Shown: positions 7,549-17,389, counted from the stretch's first letter. The stretch is 48,853 bases of DNA from an uncultured Lachnospiraceae bacterium (GCA_949740535.1 CATJHO010000123.1:1-48853), one strand, 5' to 3'. Numbers and translations: made by a program. Notes: generated from the letters alone by a model not told the origin.

Positions 7549-8856
7549 ATGTTTTCAAAAATATTGATTGCCAACCGGGGCGAGATTGCGGTGCGGATCA
7601 TACGGGCCTGCAAGGAAATGGGCGTATCCACGGTGGCTGTGTACTCAGAGGCGGATAAAGATGCCCTTCATGTGGCTTTGGCGGATCAAAGTTACTGTAT
7701 CGGGGGGCCGGAGGCTTCGGAGAGCTATCTGAATGAAACCCAGATTATCAGTGCAGCGGTTCTTGCTGGAGTACAGGCGGTGCATCCCGGCTATGGATTT
7801 CTGTCAGAGAATGCGCATTTTGCCCGTCAGTGCAGGAAGAACGGTCTGGTGTTTATCGGGCCGGATCCGGAAAGCATGGAACGGCTCAGCGACAAGGCCC
7901 TTCTAAAGGAACTGATGGGAAAGACCGGTCTGTCGGTGATTCCCGGTACCAAGGCACTGGCTTCTCTGGAAGAGGCCAGGAAAGCCGTTATGGATATAGG
8001 CTGTCCGGTGATGCTCAAAGCCTGCGCAGGCGGCGGCGGACGGGGTATCCGTCTGATTAAGTCTTTGGAGGAACTGGATGAGGCGTATTTTCAGGCAAAG
8101 AATGAGGCGGCCGTATCCTTTGGAGACGATTCTCTTTATGTGGAAAAATACATTTTTCCGGCCCGTCATGTGGAGCTGCAGATCCTGGGAGATGAGTACG
8201 GCTCTGTAGTCTGTCTGGGTGATCGGGACTGTTCCTTACAGCGCCGCAACCAGAAGCTCATTGAGGAGACCCCTTCCCCGGCTGTGGATGCTGGAATGCG
8301 CCGGCAGATCAGCCGTCTTGCTGTGGAGGCAGTGAAGAAGATCGGGTATGCGGGAGCAGGAACATTGGAATTTCTTCTGGACAGGGAAGGAAATTTCTGG
8401 TTTATGGAGATGAATGTGCGCCTGCAGGTAGAGCACTGTGTGACGGAAATGCTCACAGGCGTGGATCTGGTGAAATGGCAGATCCGCATTGCAGCAGGAA
8501 TTCCTCTGAATTTTACGCAGGAGGATATTTCCATGGAAGGCTCGGCCATTGAGTGCCGTATCAATGCCAGAAGCTGCGGGAGTCTTGAGATGCTGCATGT
8601 TCCCGGAGGACCTTTTGTGCGCTTTGACACCTGTCTGATAGAGGGAACCAGGATTACGCCTTATTATGATTCCCTTTTGGGAAAGCTGATTGTCCGGGCC
8701 AAAACCAGGGAGGAAGCCCTGCGGAAGGTGCGGGCGGCATTGTGTGAGCTGGTGATCCGGGGAATCCCCACCAACATTGAGGAACAGCTGAGCATTGTGG
8801 GAGATGAGCGTTTTACCTCTGGGGATTATGACCTAACATTTATGGGAAACAGGTGA
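7549..8856 (+). CDS. accC: Biotin carboxylase subunit of acetyl-CoA carboxylase
   Basis: The 435-residue ATP-grasp enzyme starts FSKILIANRGEIAVRIIRAC. The glycine-rich lid KACAGGGGRGIRL, the metal/biotin segment EMNVRLQVEHCVTEM and the C-terminal SLLGKLIVRAKTREEAL are all in place. It carboxylates biotin on AccB using ATP and bicarbonate. It is slightly shorter than the roughly 450 residues of E. coli AccC but nothing catalytic appears missing. It follows fabZ by 3 bases and precedes accD by 4 bases. Confidence 0.95.
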   Translation: MFSKILIANRGEIAVRIIRACKEMGVSTVAVYSEADKDALHVALADQSYCIGGPEASESYLNETQIISAAVLAGVQAVHPGYGFLSENAHFARQCRKNGLVFIGPDPESMERLSDKALLKELMGKTGLSVIPGTKALASLEEARKAVMDIGCPVMLKACAGGGGRGIRLIKSLEELDEAYFQAKNEAAVSFGDDSLYVEKYIFPARHVELQILGDEYGSVVCLGDRDCSLQRRNQKLIEETPSPAVDAGMRRQISRLAVEAVKKIGYAGAGTLEFLLDREGNFWFMEMNVRLQVEHCVTEMLTGVDLVKWQIRIAAGIPLNFTQEDISMEGSAIECRINARSCGSLEMLHVPGGPFVRFDTCLIEGTRITPYYDSLLGKLIVRAKTREEALRKVRAALCELVIRGIPTNIEEQLSIVGDERFTSGDYDLTFMGNR

Positions 8857-8860
8857 GAAC

Positions 8861-9736
8861 ATGGCATTGATTAACTTTTTAAAACCTAAAAACGAGCTGG
8901 AGGAAGGCGGCCGCAGTATGGCTCCGGTACAGCAGGACGACGGAGAGCCGCAGCAGAAATGTCCCAACTGCCACAAGGAGATTCCCTTAAGCCTTCTTCT
9001 GGGACGGGATCTGGTCTGTCCCTGCGGATACCATTTCCGCATGCGGGCCCGTCAGCGGATCGGCAGAATCACGGACAAAGAAAGCTTCCGGGAGCTGTTT
9101 TCCAGGATGCGTCCGGGCAACCCCCTTGCGTTCCCCGGCTATGAGGAAAAGCTGGAAGTAATGCGGGGAGCAAGCCGTGAGGAGGAATCGGTGATCTGCG
9201 GAACTGCCTGCATAGAAGGACAGGAATGCTGTCTGTTTGTAATGGAAGCACATTTTATGATGGGAAGCATGGGAAGCGCTGCAGGCGAGAAAATCACTTC
9301 TCTGTTTGAATATGCGGTGGAGCACCGGCTTCCGGTCATCGGCTATACGGTTTCCGGCGGGGCAAGGATGCAGGAGGGGCTTTTGTCGCTGATGCAGATG
9401 GCCAAGACCAGCGCTGCGGTGAAGCGCCACAGCGACGCGGGGCTCTTGTATCTTGCGGTGCTTACGGATCCCACCACCGGCGGTGTTACGGCCAGCTTTG
9501 CCATGGAGGCAGATCTGATTCTGGCGGAGCCGGGAGCGGTGATTGGATTCGCAGGGGCAAGAGTGATTGAGCAGACTACAAAGAAAGCTCTGCCCAAGGG
9601 CTTCCAGACCGCAGAGTTTGTGCTGGAGCATGGATTTGTGGACTGCATTGTGGAACGGAAGGATCAAAGAGAAGTACTGGGAAAGCTTCTTAAGCTGCAC
9701 GAGGGAGGATGGAACAATGAGTCAGACGCCTTATGA
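8861..9736 (+). CDS. accD: Acetyl-CoA carboxylase carboxyltransferase subunit beta
   Basis: The 291-residue protein has an N-terminal zinc ribbon, CPNCHKEIP then CPCGYHFRM (CxxC-x(n)-CxC type), before the crotonase-like domain with GEKITSLFEYA, YTVSGGARMQEG and DPTTGGVTASFAM. With AccA it transfers the carboxyl group from biotin to acetyl-CoA. The second zinc pair is CPC rather than the CxxC of E. coli, a minor spacing difference. It overlaps accA by 20 bases. Confidence 0.94.
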   Translation: MALINFLKPKNELEEGGRSMAPVQQDDGEPQQKCPNCHKEIPLSLLLGRDLVCPCGYHFRMRARQRIGRITDKESFRELFSRMRPGNPLAFPGYEEKLEVMRGASREEESVICGTACIEGQECCLFVMEAHFMMGSMGSAAGEKITSLFEYAVEHRLPVIGYTVSGGARMQEGLLSLMQMAKTSAAVKRHSDAGLLYLAVLTDPTTGGVTASFAMEADLILAEPGAVIGFAGARVIEQTTKKALPKGFQTAEFVLEHGFVDCIVERKDQREVLGKLLKLHEGGWNNESDAL

Positions 9737-10505
9737 GCGGGTAAAGACGGCCAGAGACAGTCAAAGACCTACGGGGCTTGATTATATCCGGAATGTATTT
9801 GAGGAGTTTCTGGAGCTTCACGGAGACCGGCGCTTCGGAGATGATCCGGCAGTTGTGGGTGGAATCGCTGTCTTAAAAGGAAATCCGGTCACTGTGATTG
9901 CCATTGAGAAGGGACACACGGCCAGGGAGCGGGCACTGCGCAATTTCGGATCTCCCAATCCGGAAGGATACCGGAAAGCTCTCCGGCTGATGAAGCAGGC
10001 AGAAAAGTTTGGAAGGCCGGTTGTATGCTTTGTAGACACTTCCGGAGCCTGCTGTGGAATCGGCGCCGAGGAGCGGGGGCAGGGGCAGGCTATTGCCGAG
10101 AATCTGCTGGAGCTGTCCACGCTGTGTGTACCCATTATTTCCATTCTTATCGGAGAGGGCGGAAGCGGCGGAGCGCTGGCCCTGGCCCTGGCAGATCGGG
10201 TGTGGATGCTGCGCAATGCGGTGTATTCTGTGATTTCTCCGGAGGGCTGTGCCAGCATTCTCTGGAAGGATGCAAAGAAAGCGGAAGAAGCAGCCCAGCA
10301 TCTGAAGCTTACAGCCGAGGATGCCAAAGGCTTTGGCGTGATTGAGGGTATTTTGTCCGAGCGTGATTTGGGAAAAAAGAACTTTTACGATCGGCTTGGG
10401 AATATTTTAACCAGAGAGCTGGGAGCGCTTTCCAGGGATCCGGATTTGGTGGGAAAGCGGTATGAACGGTTCCGGCGCATGGGCGTGGAATGGATGGAGA
10501 GATAA
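9717..10505 (+). CDS. accA: Acetyl-CoA carboxylase carboxyltransferase subunit alpha
   Basis: ATG 9717 gives 262 residues beginning MSQTPYERVKTARDSQRPTG, the usual AccA entry, and is preceded by GAGGGAGGA. The open frame upstream lies inside accD and is not expected to be coding. FLELHGDRRFGDDPA, FVDTSGACCGIGAEERGQ and LIGEGGSGGALALALAD are the family's conserved CoA and carboxybiotin segments. The protein is shorter than E. coli AccA (319 residues), as in other Firmicutes, because the N-terminal extension is absent. Confidence 0.95.
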   Translation: MSQTPYERVKTARDSQRPTGLDYIRNVFEEFLELHGDRRFGDDPAVVGGIAVLKGNPVTVIAIEKGHTARERALRNFGSPNPEGYRKALRLMKQAEKFGRPVVCFVDTSGACCGIGAEERGQGQAIAENLLELSTLCVPIISILIGEGGSGGALALALADRVWMLRNAVYSVISPEGCASILWKDAKKAEEAAQHLKLTAEDAKGFGVIEGILSERDLGKKNFYDRLGNILTRELGALSRDPDLVGKRYERFRRMGVEWMER

Positions 10506-10514
10506 GGAGCAGAT

Positions 10515-12155
10515 ATGAGTATCTATCAGAAATATTGCAGGGAAGTGGTTGGGGAAGATGGTGCCCTTAAGAGCTTTGAGCTTCAGTATCCGGCAGATTT
10601 TAATTTTGGATATGATGTGGCGGATGTGCTTGCGGAGGAGACACCGGATAAGACAGCCCTTGTCTGGTGCAACACGGAGCAGGAGGAGCATATCTTTTCC
10701 TTTCGGGATGTAAAAATATACAGCAATCAGATGGCAAATGTATTCTGGCAGGCAGACGTCCGTCCGGGAGATCGGGTGCTGGTAATACTGAAACGCCATT
10801 ATGAATACTGGTTTGCAGCAGTGGCGCTTCACAAGCTGGGGGCGGTGATGATTCCTGCCACCCATATGCTGACAGAGGAGGATCTGATCTACCGGCTGAA
10901 AGTATCCAATGTAAAGGCTGTTATCTGCACCCCTCAGAACCAGGTTCCGGAGAAAATCCGCGCAGCCCTCAAAAAGGCAGAGCTGTGTCCAAAGCTCTGG
11001 TGCGTGCAGGAGGATCGGGAGGGCTTTGAGAATCTGACACGGGTTATGAAGGATGCGCCTTTGGAATTCCCACGGGGAAATACGCTGGCAGCGGATCCGA
11101 TGCTGCTCTATTTTACATCCGGCACTACCGGGCAGCCAAAGGGCGTGATTCACGATCACACCTATCCCCTTGCCCATATTGTCACAGCAAAATACTGGCA
11201 GCAGGCAGAGGAGGACGGCCTTCACTTTACCGTGGCGGAAACCGGCTGGGCCAAAGCTTCCTGGGGAAAGCTTTATGGACAGTGGCTGGTAGGAAGCGCG
11301 GTGATGGTCTATGATTTTGACAATTTTGATCCCAAGCAGCTGACAGCCGTGATCAACCGCTACAAAGTGACTTCTTTTTGTGCGCCGCCTACGGTTTACC
11401 GTTATCTGGTCCGCAAGGGAATCCCGGATATGCCCTCTTTAAGGCATGCTTCCACAGCCGGAGAGATGCTGGCACCGGAAATTTTCCGGCGTTTTACAGA
11501 GCGCACGGGGCTTGCCCTCTGTGAGGGTTACGGCCAGACAGAGACAACGCTTCTTATGGGAAACTTCAAAGGCACAAAACCGGTGGAGGGATCGATGGGA
11601 ACCGTTTCTCCTCTCTATCATGTTGAACTGCGGGATCGGGCTGGAGAGCCGGTGCCGCCAGGTGAGATTGGAGAAGTTGTTGTGATACCGCCCAAATACG
11701 GAAAACAGCCGGGAATTTTCTGTGATTACCTGGATCGGAAGGAACAGTACCGCCATGTGTGGAGAGATGAGGTCTATCACACAGGTGATGCGGCCTGGCA
11801 GGATGAAACGGGGCGTTTCTGGTTTCATGGCCGTTTTGATGATATCATTAAAACCGGCGGCTACCGTGTAGGTCCTTATGAGGTGGAGCATATTCTGCAG
11901 GAGCACCCTTTTGTAGCAGAATGTACCGTATTCGGCGTTCCTGATCCCTTGCGGGGGCAGGCTATCAAGGCAGTCGTGGTTCCGGTAAAAGGCGCGGTGC
12001 TTTCCAAAGAACTGGAGCTGGAAATCAAGGACTTCTGTAATAAAAAGCTTGCAGAGTATAAATGGATCCGTATTCTGGAGTTTGCACAAGAGCTTCCCAA
12101 GACCATCAGCGGAAAGGTGCAGAAGGCAAGGGTTCGGGAAGCGTCAGGGAAATAG
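10515..12155 (+). CDS. Acyl-CoA synthetase (AMP-forming, acetyl/medium-chain type)
   Basis: This 546-residue ANL-superfamily enzyme has the ATP loop YFTSGTTGQPKG, the A5 motif GYGQTETT, the YHTGD motif, the hinge GRFDDIIKTGGYRV and the C-terminal catalytic lysine segment LPKTISGKVQK. These support formation of acyl-CoA through an acyl-AMP. The N-terminal DFNFGYDVADVLAEE resembles medium-chain and acetyl-CoA synthetase-like ligases. It lies 9 bases after accA and is probably co-transcribed, suggesting activation of a carboxylic acid for lipid synthesis or turnover. The substrate cannot be read from sequence. Confidence 0.85.
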   Translation: MSIYQKYCREVVGEDGALKSFELQYPADFNFGYDVADVLAEETPDKTALVWCNTEQEEHIFSFRDVKIYSNQMANVFWQADVRPGDRVLVILKRHYEYWFAAVALHKLGAVMIPATHMLTEEDLIYRLKVSNVKAVICTPQNQVPEKIRAALKKAELCPKLWCVQEDREGFENLTRVMKDAPLEFPRGNTLAADPMLLYFTSGTTGQPKGVIHDHTYPLAHIVTAKYWQQAEEDGLHFTVAETGWAKASWGKLYGQWLVGSAVMVYDFDNFDPKQLTAVINRYKVTSFCAPPTVYRYLVRKGIPDMPSLRHASTAGEMLAPEIFRRFTERTGLALCEGYGQTETTLLMGNFKGTKPVEGSMGTVSPLYHVELRDRAGEPVPPGEIGEVVVIPPKYGKQPGIFCDYLDRKEQYRHVWRDEVYHTGDAAWQDETGRFWFHGRFDDIIKTGGYRVGPYEVEHILQEHPFVAECTVFGVPDPLRGQAIKAVVVPVKGAVLSKELELEIKDFCNKKLAEYKWIRILEFAQELPKTISGKVQKARVREASGK

Positions 12156-12182
12156 AAAGAGAGCGATTGAGAAAATAGGTTC

Positions 12183-12211
12183 TTTACAGGATTTTGCATA
12201 TAAGCTATGAT
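12183..12211 (+). promoter_or_regulatory. Sigma-A promoter for the PAS regulator gene
   Basis: TTTACA at 12183-12188 and TATGAT at 12206-12211 are separated by 17 bases. The start point would fall near 12218, just before a hairpin at 12229-12267 and about 115 bases before the ATG at 12333. Confidence 0.5.
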
Positions 12212-12228
12212 GGAAGAAAGAGCGCGGA

Positions 12229-12273
12229 AACCTTTGCAGGACAGTTGGAAGCTGGCCTGTAAAGGTTCGTTTT
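12229..12273 (+). terminator. Terminator-like hairpin after the lipid operon / in the regulator leader
   Basis: AACCTTTGCAGG (12229-12240) pairs with CCTGTAAAGGTT (12256-12267), 12 pairs with one G-U, around a 15-base loop, followed by a weak tract CGTTTT. It may end the fab-acc transcript. Because a promoter candidate sits just upstream, it could instead attenuate the next gene. Confidence 0.55.
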
Positions 12274-12332
12274 GGTACATCCACCCATGATTTTGGAGCT
12301 AATGCAGGGCGGTGTACTGGTTAGGAGGCGTC

Positions 12333-13967
12333 ATGGAAGCTCGTATGGAGAATTTGAAAGAGATGGGGCCCGTTTCCTGCGGGTTTTTAAGATATACCTG
12401 TGAGAAACAGCCGAAAATCACCTATATGAACGGACAGATGCGTAAGATGCTTCGTTTTCCGGAACAGGAATCCCAAGAGGATCAGCTTTACCGGGAAAAT
12501 ATTTATTTTCTGATTCCTCCGGAGGAGCGCGGCAGATTTGCCGGTTATCTGGTCCGGGCACAGGAAGAGGGGGAGCCCCTGGCCGGTGATATGACCTTTC
12601 TCTGCTGTGACGGCACACGGATCCGTCTCTTTGGCTGGGTGCTCAAAGGAGTCACTGAGCAGGGAGAGGAAGAATTTCAAAGTGTCTGTATGGATGTCAC
12701 AAAAAGGTATCAGGAAAGGACCCAGGTGGAAACCGGAAGATACTTAAAGGCCCTGATGGATGTGTATGACAAAATTTTCCAGTATGATCTGGCGGAACAT
12801 ACAGTCACATGCCTGTACAGCCCGGATTCACCGGTATTTCAGAAGCTGGAACAGATTCCCATGCAGATGAGGGAAGCCACCAGCCGCTGGATTCGGGATA
12901 CGGTTCTTAAGGAGGACCAGGAAGAGCTTGAGGGATTTTTTGCGGACTTTTACGAGGGAAGGCTGGATGGGCCTGACGGCAGGCCGGCTAAGATCCGTTA
13001 CCGGGCTCTGGCCTCGGACGGTCAGTGGAAGAATTATACGGGAATTTTCCTGAAGTTTTATACGGGAAGGAGCCTGTTCTGCTGCAGAAGTATGCCGGAT
13101 CCCAGAGAGGCCCATGTACTGCGCAGTGAAAATGCCGCTTTGAAGGAAAATATACAGGATCTGGTGATGCGGTTTACTGACGGCCTTGCGGCCTTTGAGG
13201 TAACGGATGAAGATGTGACGCCGCTCTATGCCAGTGACAATGTATGTGAATTTTTTGGATTTACCAGAGAAGAGTGGCTTCCCATGATGAAAAAACGGAC
13301 GCCCATCCGGGAATTTGTTTCCCGAAGCCGGGCATCCTTTGAGGAGTTTTTAAGACTGCTGCAGGAGGGGGAAGCGGAATTTACATATTATGATGTGGAT
13401 ATGGATCGAAAGCGCCGGGTGAAGGCTATCTGCTCCCGGAAGTCTCCCGCCGGATCTGCTCCGCGGTACGTGATGCTGTACAATGTGGAGGAGAAAAGGC
13501 AGAAGCAGTCAGCATCGGCCGGGGAATCCGCCAGGGTTTCTATCCGCACCTTCGGCTACTTTGATGTATTCGTGGGCGACCGGCCCATTGCGTTCCGCAA
13601 TAAGAAATCCAAGGAGCTTTTTGCTCTTTTGGTGGACCGCCGGGGCGGTTATGTGTCCTCGGAAGAGGCTATCAGCTTTCTCTGGGAGGAGGAGCCGGTG
13701 AATGCAGTGACGCTCGCCCGCTACCGGAAGGTTGCCCTGCGGCTGAAGAATATACTGGAAGAGTACGGGATTTCGGAGGTGGTGGAGTCCGTGGACGGAA
13801 AACGGCGGATTGCTGCTGAGCGGGTGCGCTGTGATCTGTATGACTATCTTTCCGGCAGCGAGGAGTCTGCAGGGCTCTTTAAGGGAACTTATCTGACCAA
13901 CTACAGCTGGGGAGAGAATACGCTGGCGGAGCTTACAGGCGAGCTTTTGTTTACATCGCAAGCTTGA
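12333..13967 (+). CDS. PAS-domain sensor with C-terminal winged-helix DNA-binding domain
   Basis: ATG 12333 follows AGGAGG (12323-12328) closely and gives 544 residues; an in-frame GTG at 12312 is less likely. The N-terminus (about 1-130) and the middle (about 285-400, with PLYASDNVCEFFGFTREEW) look like PAS/PAC folds. The last 135 residues, from SIRTFGYFDVFVGDRPIAF through KSKELFALLVDRRGGYVSSEEAISFLW, match the OmpR/SARP-type winged helix seen in Lachnospiraceae transcription factors. It is therefore a one-component signal-responsive regulator. Its position right after the lipid operon makes it a candidate regulator of that operon, which is inference. The ligand is unknown. Confidence 0.7.
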   Translation: MEARMENLKEMGPVSCGFLRYTCEKQPKITYMNGQMRKMLRFPEQESQEDQLYRENIYFLIPPEERGRFAGYLVRAQEEGEPLAGDMTFLCCDGTRIRLFGWVLKGVTEQGEEEFQSVCMDVTKRYQERTQVETGRYLKALMDVYDKIFQYDLAEHTVTCLYSPDSPVFQKLEQIPMQMREATSRWIRDTVLKEDQEELEGFFADFYEGRLDGPDGRPAKIRYRALASDGQWKNYTGIFLKFYTGRSLFCCRSMPDPREAHVLRSENAALKENIQDLVMRFTDGLAAFEVTDEDVTPLYASDNVCEFFGFTREEWLPMMKKRTPIREFVSRSRASFEEFLRLLQEGEAEFTYYDVDMDRKRRVKAICSRKSPAGSAPRYVMLYNVEEKRQKQSASAGESARVSIRTFGYFDVFVGDRPIAFRNKKSKELFALLVDRRGGYVSSEEAISFLWEEEPVNAVTLARYRKVALRLKNILEEYGISEVVESVDGKRRIAAERVRCDLYDYLSGSEESAGLFKGTYLTNYSWGENTLAELTGELLFTSQA

Positions 13968-13992
13968 AATCTCAAAGACTTTAGTATATAAT
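13964..13992 (+). promoter_or_regulatory. Sigma-A promoter of gltX
   Basis: TTGAAA (13964-13969) and a perfect TATAAT (13987-13992) are spaced by exactly 17 bases. The -35 hexamer contains the TGA stop codon (13965-13967) of the preceding gene. Transcription would start near 13999, leaving a leader of about 100 bases. No T-box sequence is visible in it. Confidence 0.8.
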
Positions 13993-14098
13993 TTCCAGAG
14001 ATACCCTCAGTGAACAGGGGGGATATGCCTCGAACGGCCTCTGGCCCTTGACCGGGACGGCGGCTGTAAGAAATATAGAAGAACGGGAGAAAAGAAAA

Positions 14099-15553
14099 AT
14101 GAGAAAGATTCGGACAAGATTTGCGCCAAGCCCCACCGGAAGAATGCATGTGGGAAACTTAAGGACGGCGCTGTATGCATATTTAATAGCCAAGCACGAG
14201 GACGGAGCGTTTCTGCTGCGCATTGAGGATACGGATCAGGAGCGCCTGGTCGAAGGAGCCGTGGATATTATTTACCGCACCCTGGAGAAGGCGGGGCTTA
14301 TCCATGATGAAGGGCCGGACAAGGACGGCGGTGTGGGACCCTATGTGCAGAGTGAGCGGCAGGCTTCGGGCATTTACCTTCAGTATGCGAAAAAACTTAT
14401 TGAGAAAGGCGAGGCTTATTACTGCTTCTGCGATAAGGAGCGTCTGGAATCATTGAAGACGGAAGTGGCAGGAAAAGAGATTGTTATCTACGACAAGCAC
14501 TGTCTTTCCTTAAGTAAAGAGGAAGTGGAGGCAAAACTGGCGGCGGGAATTCCCTATGTGATCCGTCAGAACAATCCCACAGAGGGCACAACCACCTTCC
14601 AGGATGATATTTACGGGGATATTACCGTGGACAATGCAGAGCTGGACGATATGATCCTCATTAAATCCGACGGTTATCCCACCTACAATTTTGCCAATGT
14701 GGTAGACGATCATTTGATGGGGATTACCCATGTGGTCCGGGGAAATGAGTATCTATCTTCTTCTCCCAAGTATAACCGGCTCTATGAGGCCTTTGGCTGG
14801 GAGGTTCCTACTTACGTCCACTGTCCGCTGATTACGGACGAAGAGCACAAGAAGCTGTCCAAGCGCTGCGGCCATTCTTCTTTTGAGGATCTGCTGGAGC
14901 AGGGATTTCTTCCGGAGACCATTATTAATTTTGTGGCCCTACTTGGCTGGAGCCCGGAGGAGGATCGGGAGATCTACAGTCTGAAGGAGCTGGTTGAGGT
15001 ATTTGATTACCGCCATATCAGCAAGGCGCCTTCTGTCTTTGATTACACAAAGCTGAAATGGATGAACGGCGAGTATATCAAGGCCATGGACTTTGATACA
15101 TTTTATGAAATGGCCCTGCCATATCTTCAGCAGGCAGTGACAAAAAATTATGATTTGAAAAAGATTGCGGCCATGGTGAAGACCCGGATCGAGATCTTTC
15201 CAGATATTCCGTCCCTTATTGATTTCTTCGAGGAACTGCCGGAGTATGATACGGCTATGTACGCCCATAAGAAGATGAAGACTACACCGGAGAGCTCTCT
15301 TGAGGTTCTGCGGGAACTCCTGCCTCTTCTTGAAGCTCAAGAAGATTACAGCAATGATGCCCTGTACGCCCTGCTGATGGATTATGTGGCAGAGAAGGGC
15401 TGTAAGAACGGTTACGTACTCTGGCCGGTGCGCACAGCGGTGTCCGGAAAGCAGATGACTCCCTGCGGCGCCACAGAGATGATGGAGATTGCAGGGAAAG
15501 AGGAATCCTTAAAACGAATTCACAAAGCCATTGAAATGCTGGAGAACCGATAG
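14099..15553 (+). CDS. gltX: Glutamyl-tRNA synthetase
   Basis: ATG 14099 gives 484 residues beginning [20 protein letters not shown], the class I signature with HVGN as the HIGH motif. The second signature is KLSKRCG near residue 262, replacing KMSKR as is common in GluRS. The C-terminal anticodon-binding helical domain is complete. GGGAG lies just upstream. It charges tRNA-Glu; in organisms without GlnRS it may also charge tRNA-Gln, which the sequence alone does not settle. It is 3 bases ahead of a helicase gene. Confidence 0.95.
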   Translation: MRKIRTRFAPSPTGRMHVGNLRTALYAYLIAKHEDGAFLLRIEDTDQERLVEGAVDIIYRTLEKAGLIHDEGPDKDGGVGPYVQSERQASGIYLQYAKKLIEKGEAYYCFCDKERLESLKTEVAGKEIVIYDKHCLSLSKEEVEAKLAAGIPYVIRQNNPTEGTTTFQDDIYGDITVDNAELDDMILIKSDGYPTYNFANVVDDHLMGITHVVRGNEYLSSSPKYNRLYEAFGWEVPTYVHCPLITDEEHKKLSKRCGHSSFEDLLEQGFLPETIINFVALLGWSPEEDREIYSLKELVEVFDYRHISKAPSVFDYTKLKWMNGEYIKAMDFDTFYEMALPYLQQAVTKNYDLKKIAAMVKTRIEIFPDIPSLIDFFEELPEYDTAMYAHKKMKTTPESSLEVLRELLPLLEAQEDYSNDALYALLMDYVAEKGCKNGYVLWPVRTAVSGKQMTPCGATEMMEIAGKEESLKRIHKAIEMLENR

Positions 15554-15556
15554 TCT

Positions 15557-17389
15557 ATGAATCAATTATCCAATGCACAGCGGCGGGCCGTCACACATGT
15601 GGACGGCCCCATGCTGGTTCTTGCCGGTCCTGGAAGCGGGAAAACCTATACAATCACCCGCAGGACCCGGTATCTGATCGAGGAATGTCAGGTAAATCCC
15701 TCGGAAATCCTGGTGATCACATTTACAAGAGCAGCAGCGCGGGAAATGCGGGAACGCTTTGAGCGTCAGACGGCCCTTCCCAAGGGCAGGGTGACTTTTG
15801 GGACCTTTCACGCGGTTTTTTTCCAGATCCTGAAGCTGGCCTACGGCTACGGGGCGGAAAACATTCTGCGGGAGGAACAGAAGTACCAGTTTCTCCGGGA
15901 CAGTATCCATAAAGCCAAGCTGGAGCTGGATGATGAGGCGGAATTTCTTTTGGATGCAGCGGCAGAAATAAGCCGGGTGAAGAATGCGCGCTGCGATCTG
16001 AATACCTATCAGGCTTCCACCTGTAACCCGGCTGTGTTCAAGGGGATTTTCCAGGATTATGACAACCGGCTGCGCAGAAATAATCTCATTGATTATGATG
16101 ACATGCTGGTGTACTGCTATGAGCTCTTAAAGGAGCGGCCGGATATTCTTAAGGCCTGGCAGAGAAAGTTCCGCTATATTCTGGTGGATGAATTTCAGGA
16201 TATCAACCAGCTGCAGTACGACATTGTGCGCCTTCTGGCAGCGCCGGAGGACAATCTTTTTATTGTGGGGGATGACGACCAGTCTATTTACCGGTTCCGG
16301 GGAGCAAAGCCGCAGATTATGCTGAATTTTGAGAAGGATTACCCAAAGGCACAGCGGGTGGTGCTGGATGTGAATTTCCGTTCCACTGCCGGGATTGTCA
16401 AGGGGGCCGGCAAGGTTATCGGCCACAACCGGGAGCGGTTTCCCAAGGAGATTCAGGCAGCCAAGGGGGAGGGCTTCGCGGTTCTTACCCACGAGTTTTC
16501 CGATCAGGAAGAGCAGAATGCCTGCATTGTGGATAAGATCCGCACATATGCAGCAGGAGGCGGCTCCTACGGGGATATTGCAGTGCTTTTTCGGACCAAT
16601 ACCCAGCCCCGGCAGCTGGTGGAAGAGCTGATGTCCGCCGGGATCCCCTTTCGTATGCGGGATCGGCTGCCCAATCTTTACGACCACTGGATTGCCAAAG
16701 ATATGTTTACTTATATACAGCTGGCTTTGGGAAGCAGAAAACGCAGCGATTTTCTGCAGATTATGAACCGGCCCAAGCGCTATATCGGAAGAGAGTGCCT
16801 GGAGGAGGAAGAGATTTCCTGGGAGGTTCTGCTTTGCTGCTATGAGGAGAAGCCATGGGTCTGTGAGCGGATCGAGAAGCTTCAGTCGGATCTGAAGATG
16901 ATTGGGCGGCTGAGTCCCTTTGGGGCCCTTCACTATATCCGGAATATTGTGGGGTATGAAGAGTATCTTAGGGAGTATGCAGAGTACCGGAACCGGAAGC
17001 CGGAGGATCTGCTGGAAGTGCTGGACGAACTGCAGGCTCTGGCAAAGGGATTTTCCACCTTTGGCGAATGGATGACCCATATTGAGGCTTACAGGAAGGA
17101 ATTGGAAAAGCAGGCGAAGGTTCAGGAGAAGGAGAGCAATGCGGTGGCGCTCTCTACCATGCACAGCAGCAAGGGACTGGAGTACCGGATTGTGTTTATT
17201 CCGGAGGCCAATGAGAAGGTGACGCCCCATAAACGGGCCTTTCTGGATGAAGATTTGGAGGAGGAGCGGCGGCTGTTCTATGTGGCAATGACCAGAGCCA
17301 GGGAACTGCTTTATATATTTTCGGTAAAGAAGCTTTACAACCGTCAGGCAGAGCGGTCCCGGTTCCTTGGTGAACTTTTAGAAGAATAG
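15557..17389 (+). CDS. UvrD/Rep-family ATP-dependent DNA helicase
   Basis: The 610-residue SF1A helicase shows all motifs in order: Q-motif LSNAQRRAV, Walker A GPGSGKT (24-30), TFTRAAAREM, Walker B DEFQDIN, GDDDQSIYRFRGA, NFRS, TMHSSKGLEY and EERRLFYVAMTRA. It unwinds DNA 3'-5'. It is roughly 100 residues shorter than UvrD/PcrA, lacking the usual C-terminal tail and part of domain 2B, so it is probably a second, specialised helicase rather than the main PcrA. It starts 3 bases after gltX. Confidence 0.88.
   Translation: MNQLSNAQRRAVTHVDGPMLVLAGPGSGKTYTITRRTRYLIEECQVNPSEILVITFTRAAAREMRERFERQTALPKGRVTFGTFHAVFFQILKLAYGYGAENILREEQKYQFLRDSIHKAKLELDDEAEFLLDAAAEISRVKNARCDLNTYQASTCNPAVFKGIFQDYDNRLRRNNLIDYDDMLVYCYELLKERPDILKAWQRKFRYILVDEFQDINQLQYDIVRLLAAPEDNLFIVGDDDQSIYRFRGAKPQIMLNFEKDYPKAQRVVLDVNFRSTAGIVKGAGKVIGHNRERFPKEIQAAKGEGFAVLTHEFSDQEEQNACIVDKIRTYAAGGGSYGDIAVLFRTNTQPRQLVEELMSAGIPFRMRDRLPNLYDHWIAKDMFTYIQLALGSRKRSDFLQIMNRPKRYIGRECLEEEEISWEVLLCCYEEKPWVCERIEKLQSDLKMIGRLSPFGALHYIRNIVGYEEYLREYAEYRNRKPEDLLEVLDELQALAKGFSTFGEWMTHIEAYRKELEKQAKVQEKESNAVALSTMHSSKGLEYRIVFIPEANEKVTPHKRAFLDEDLEEERRLFYVAMTRARELLYIFSVKKLYNRQAERSRFLGELLEE

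Noticed and set aside
14000-14098. T-box riboswitch in the gltX leader
   Set aside because: The leader is only about 100 bases and lacks the TGGNACCGCG element.
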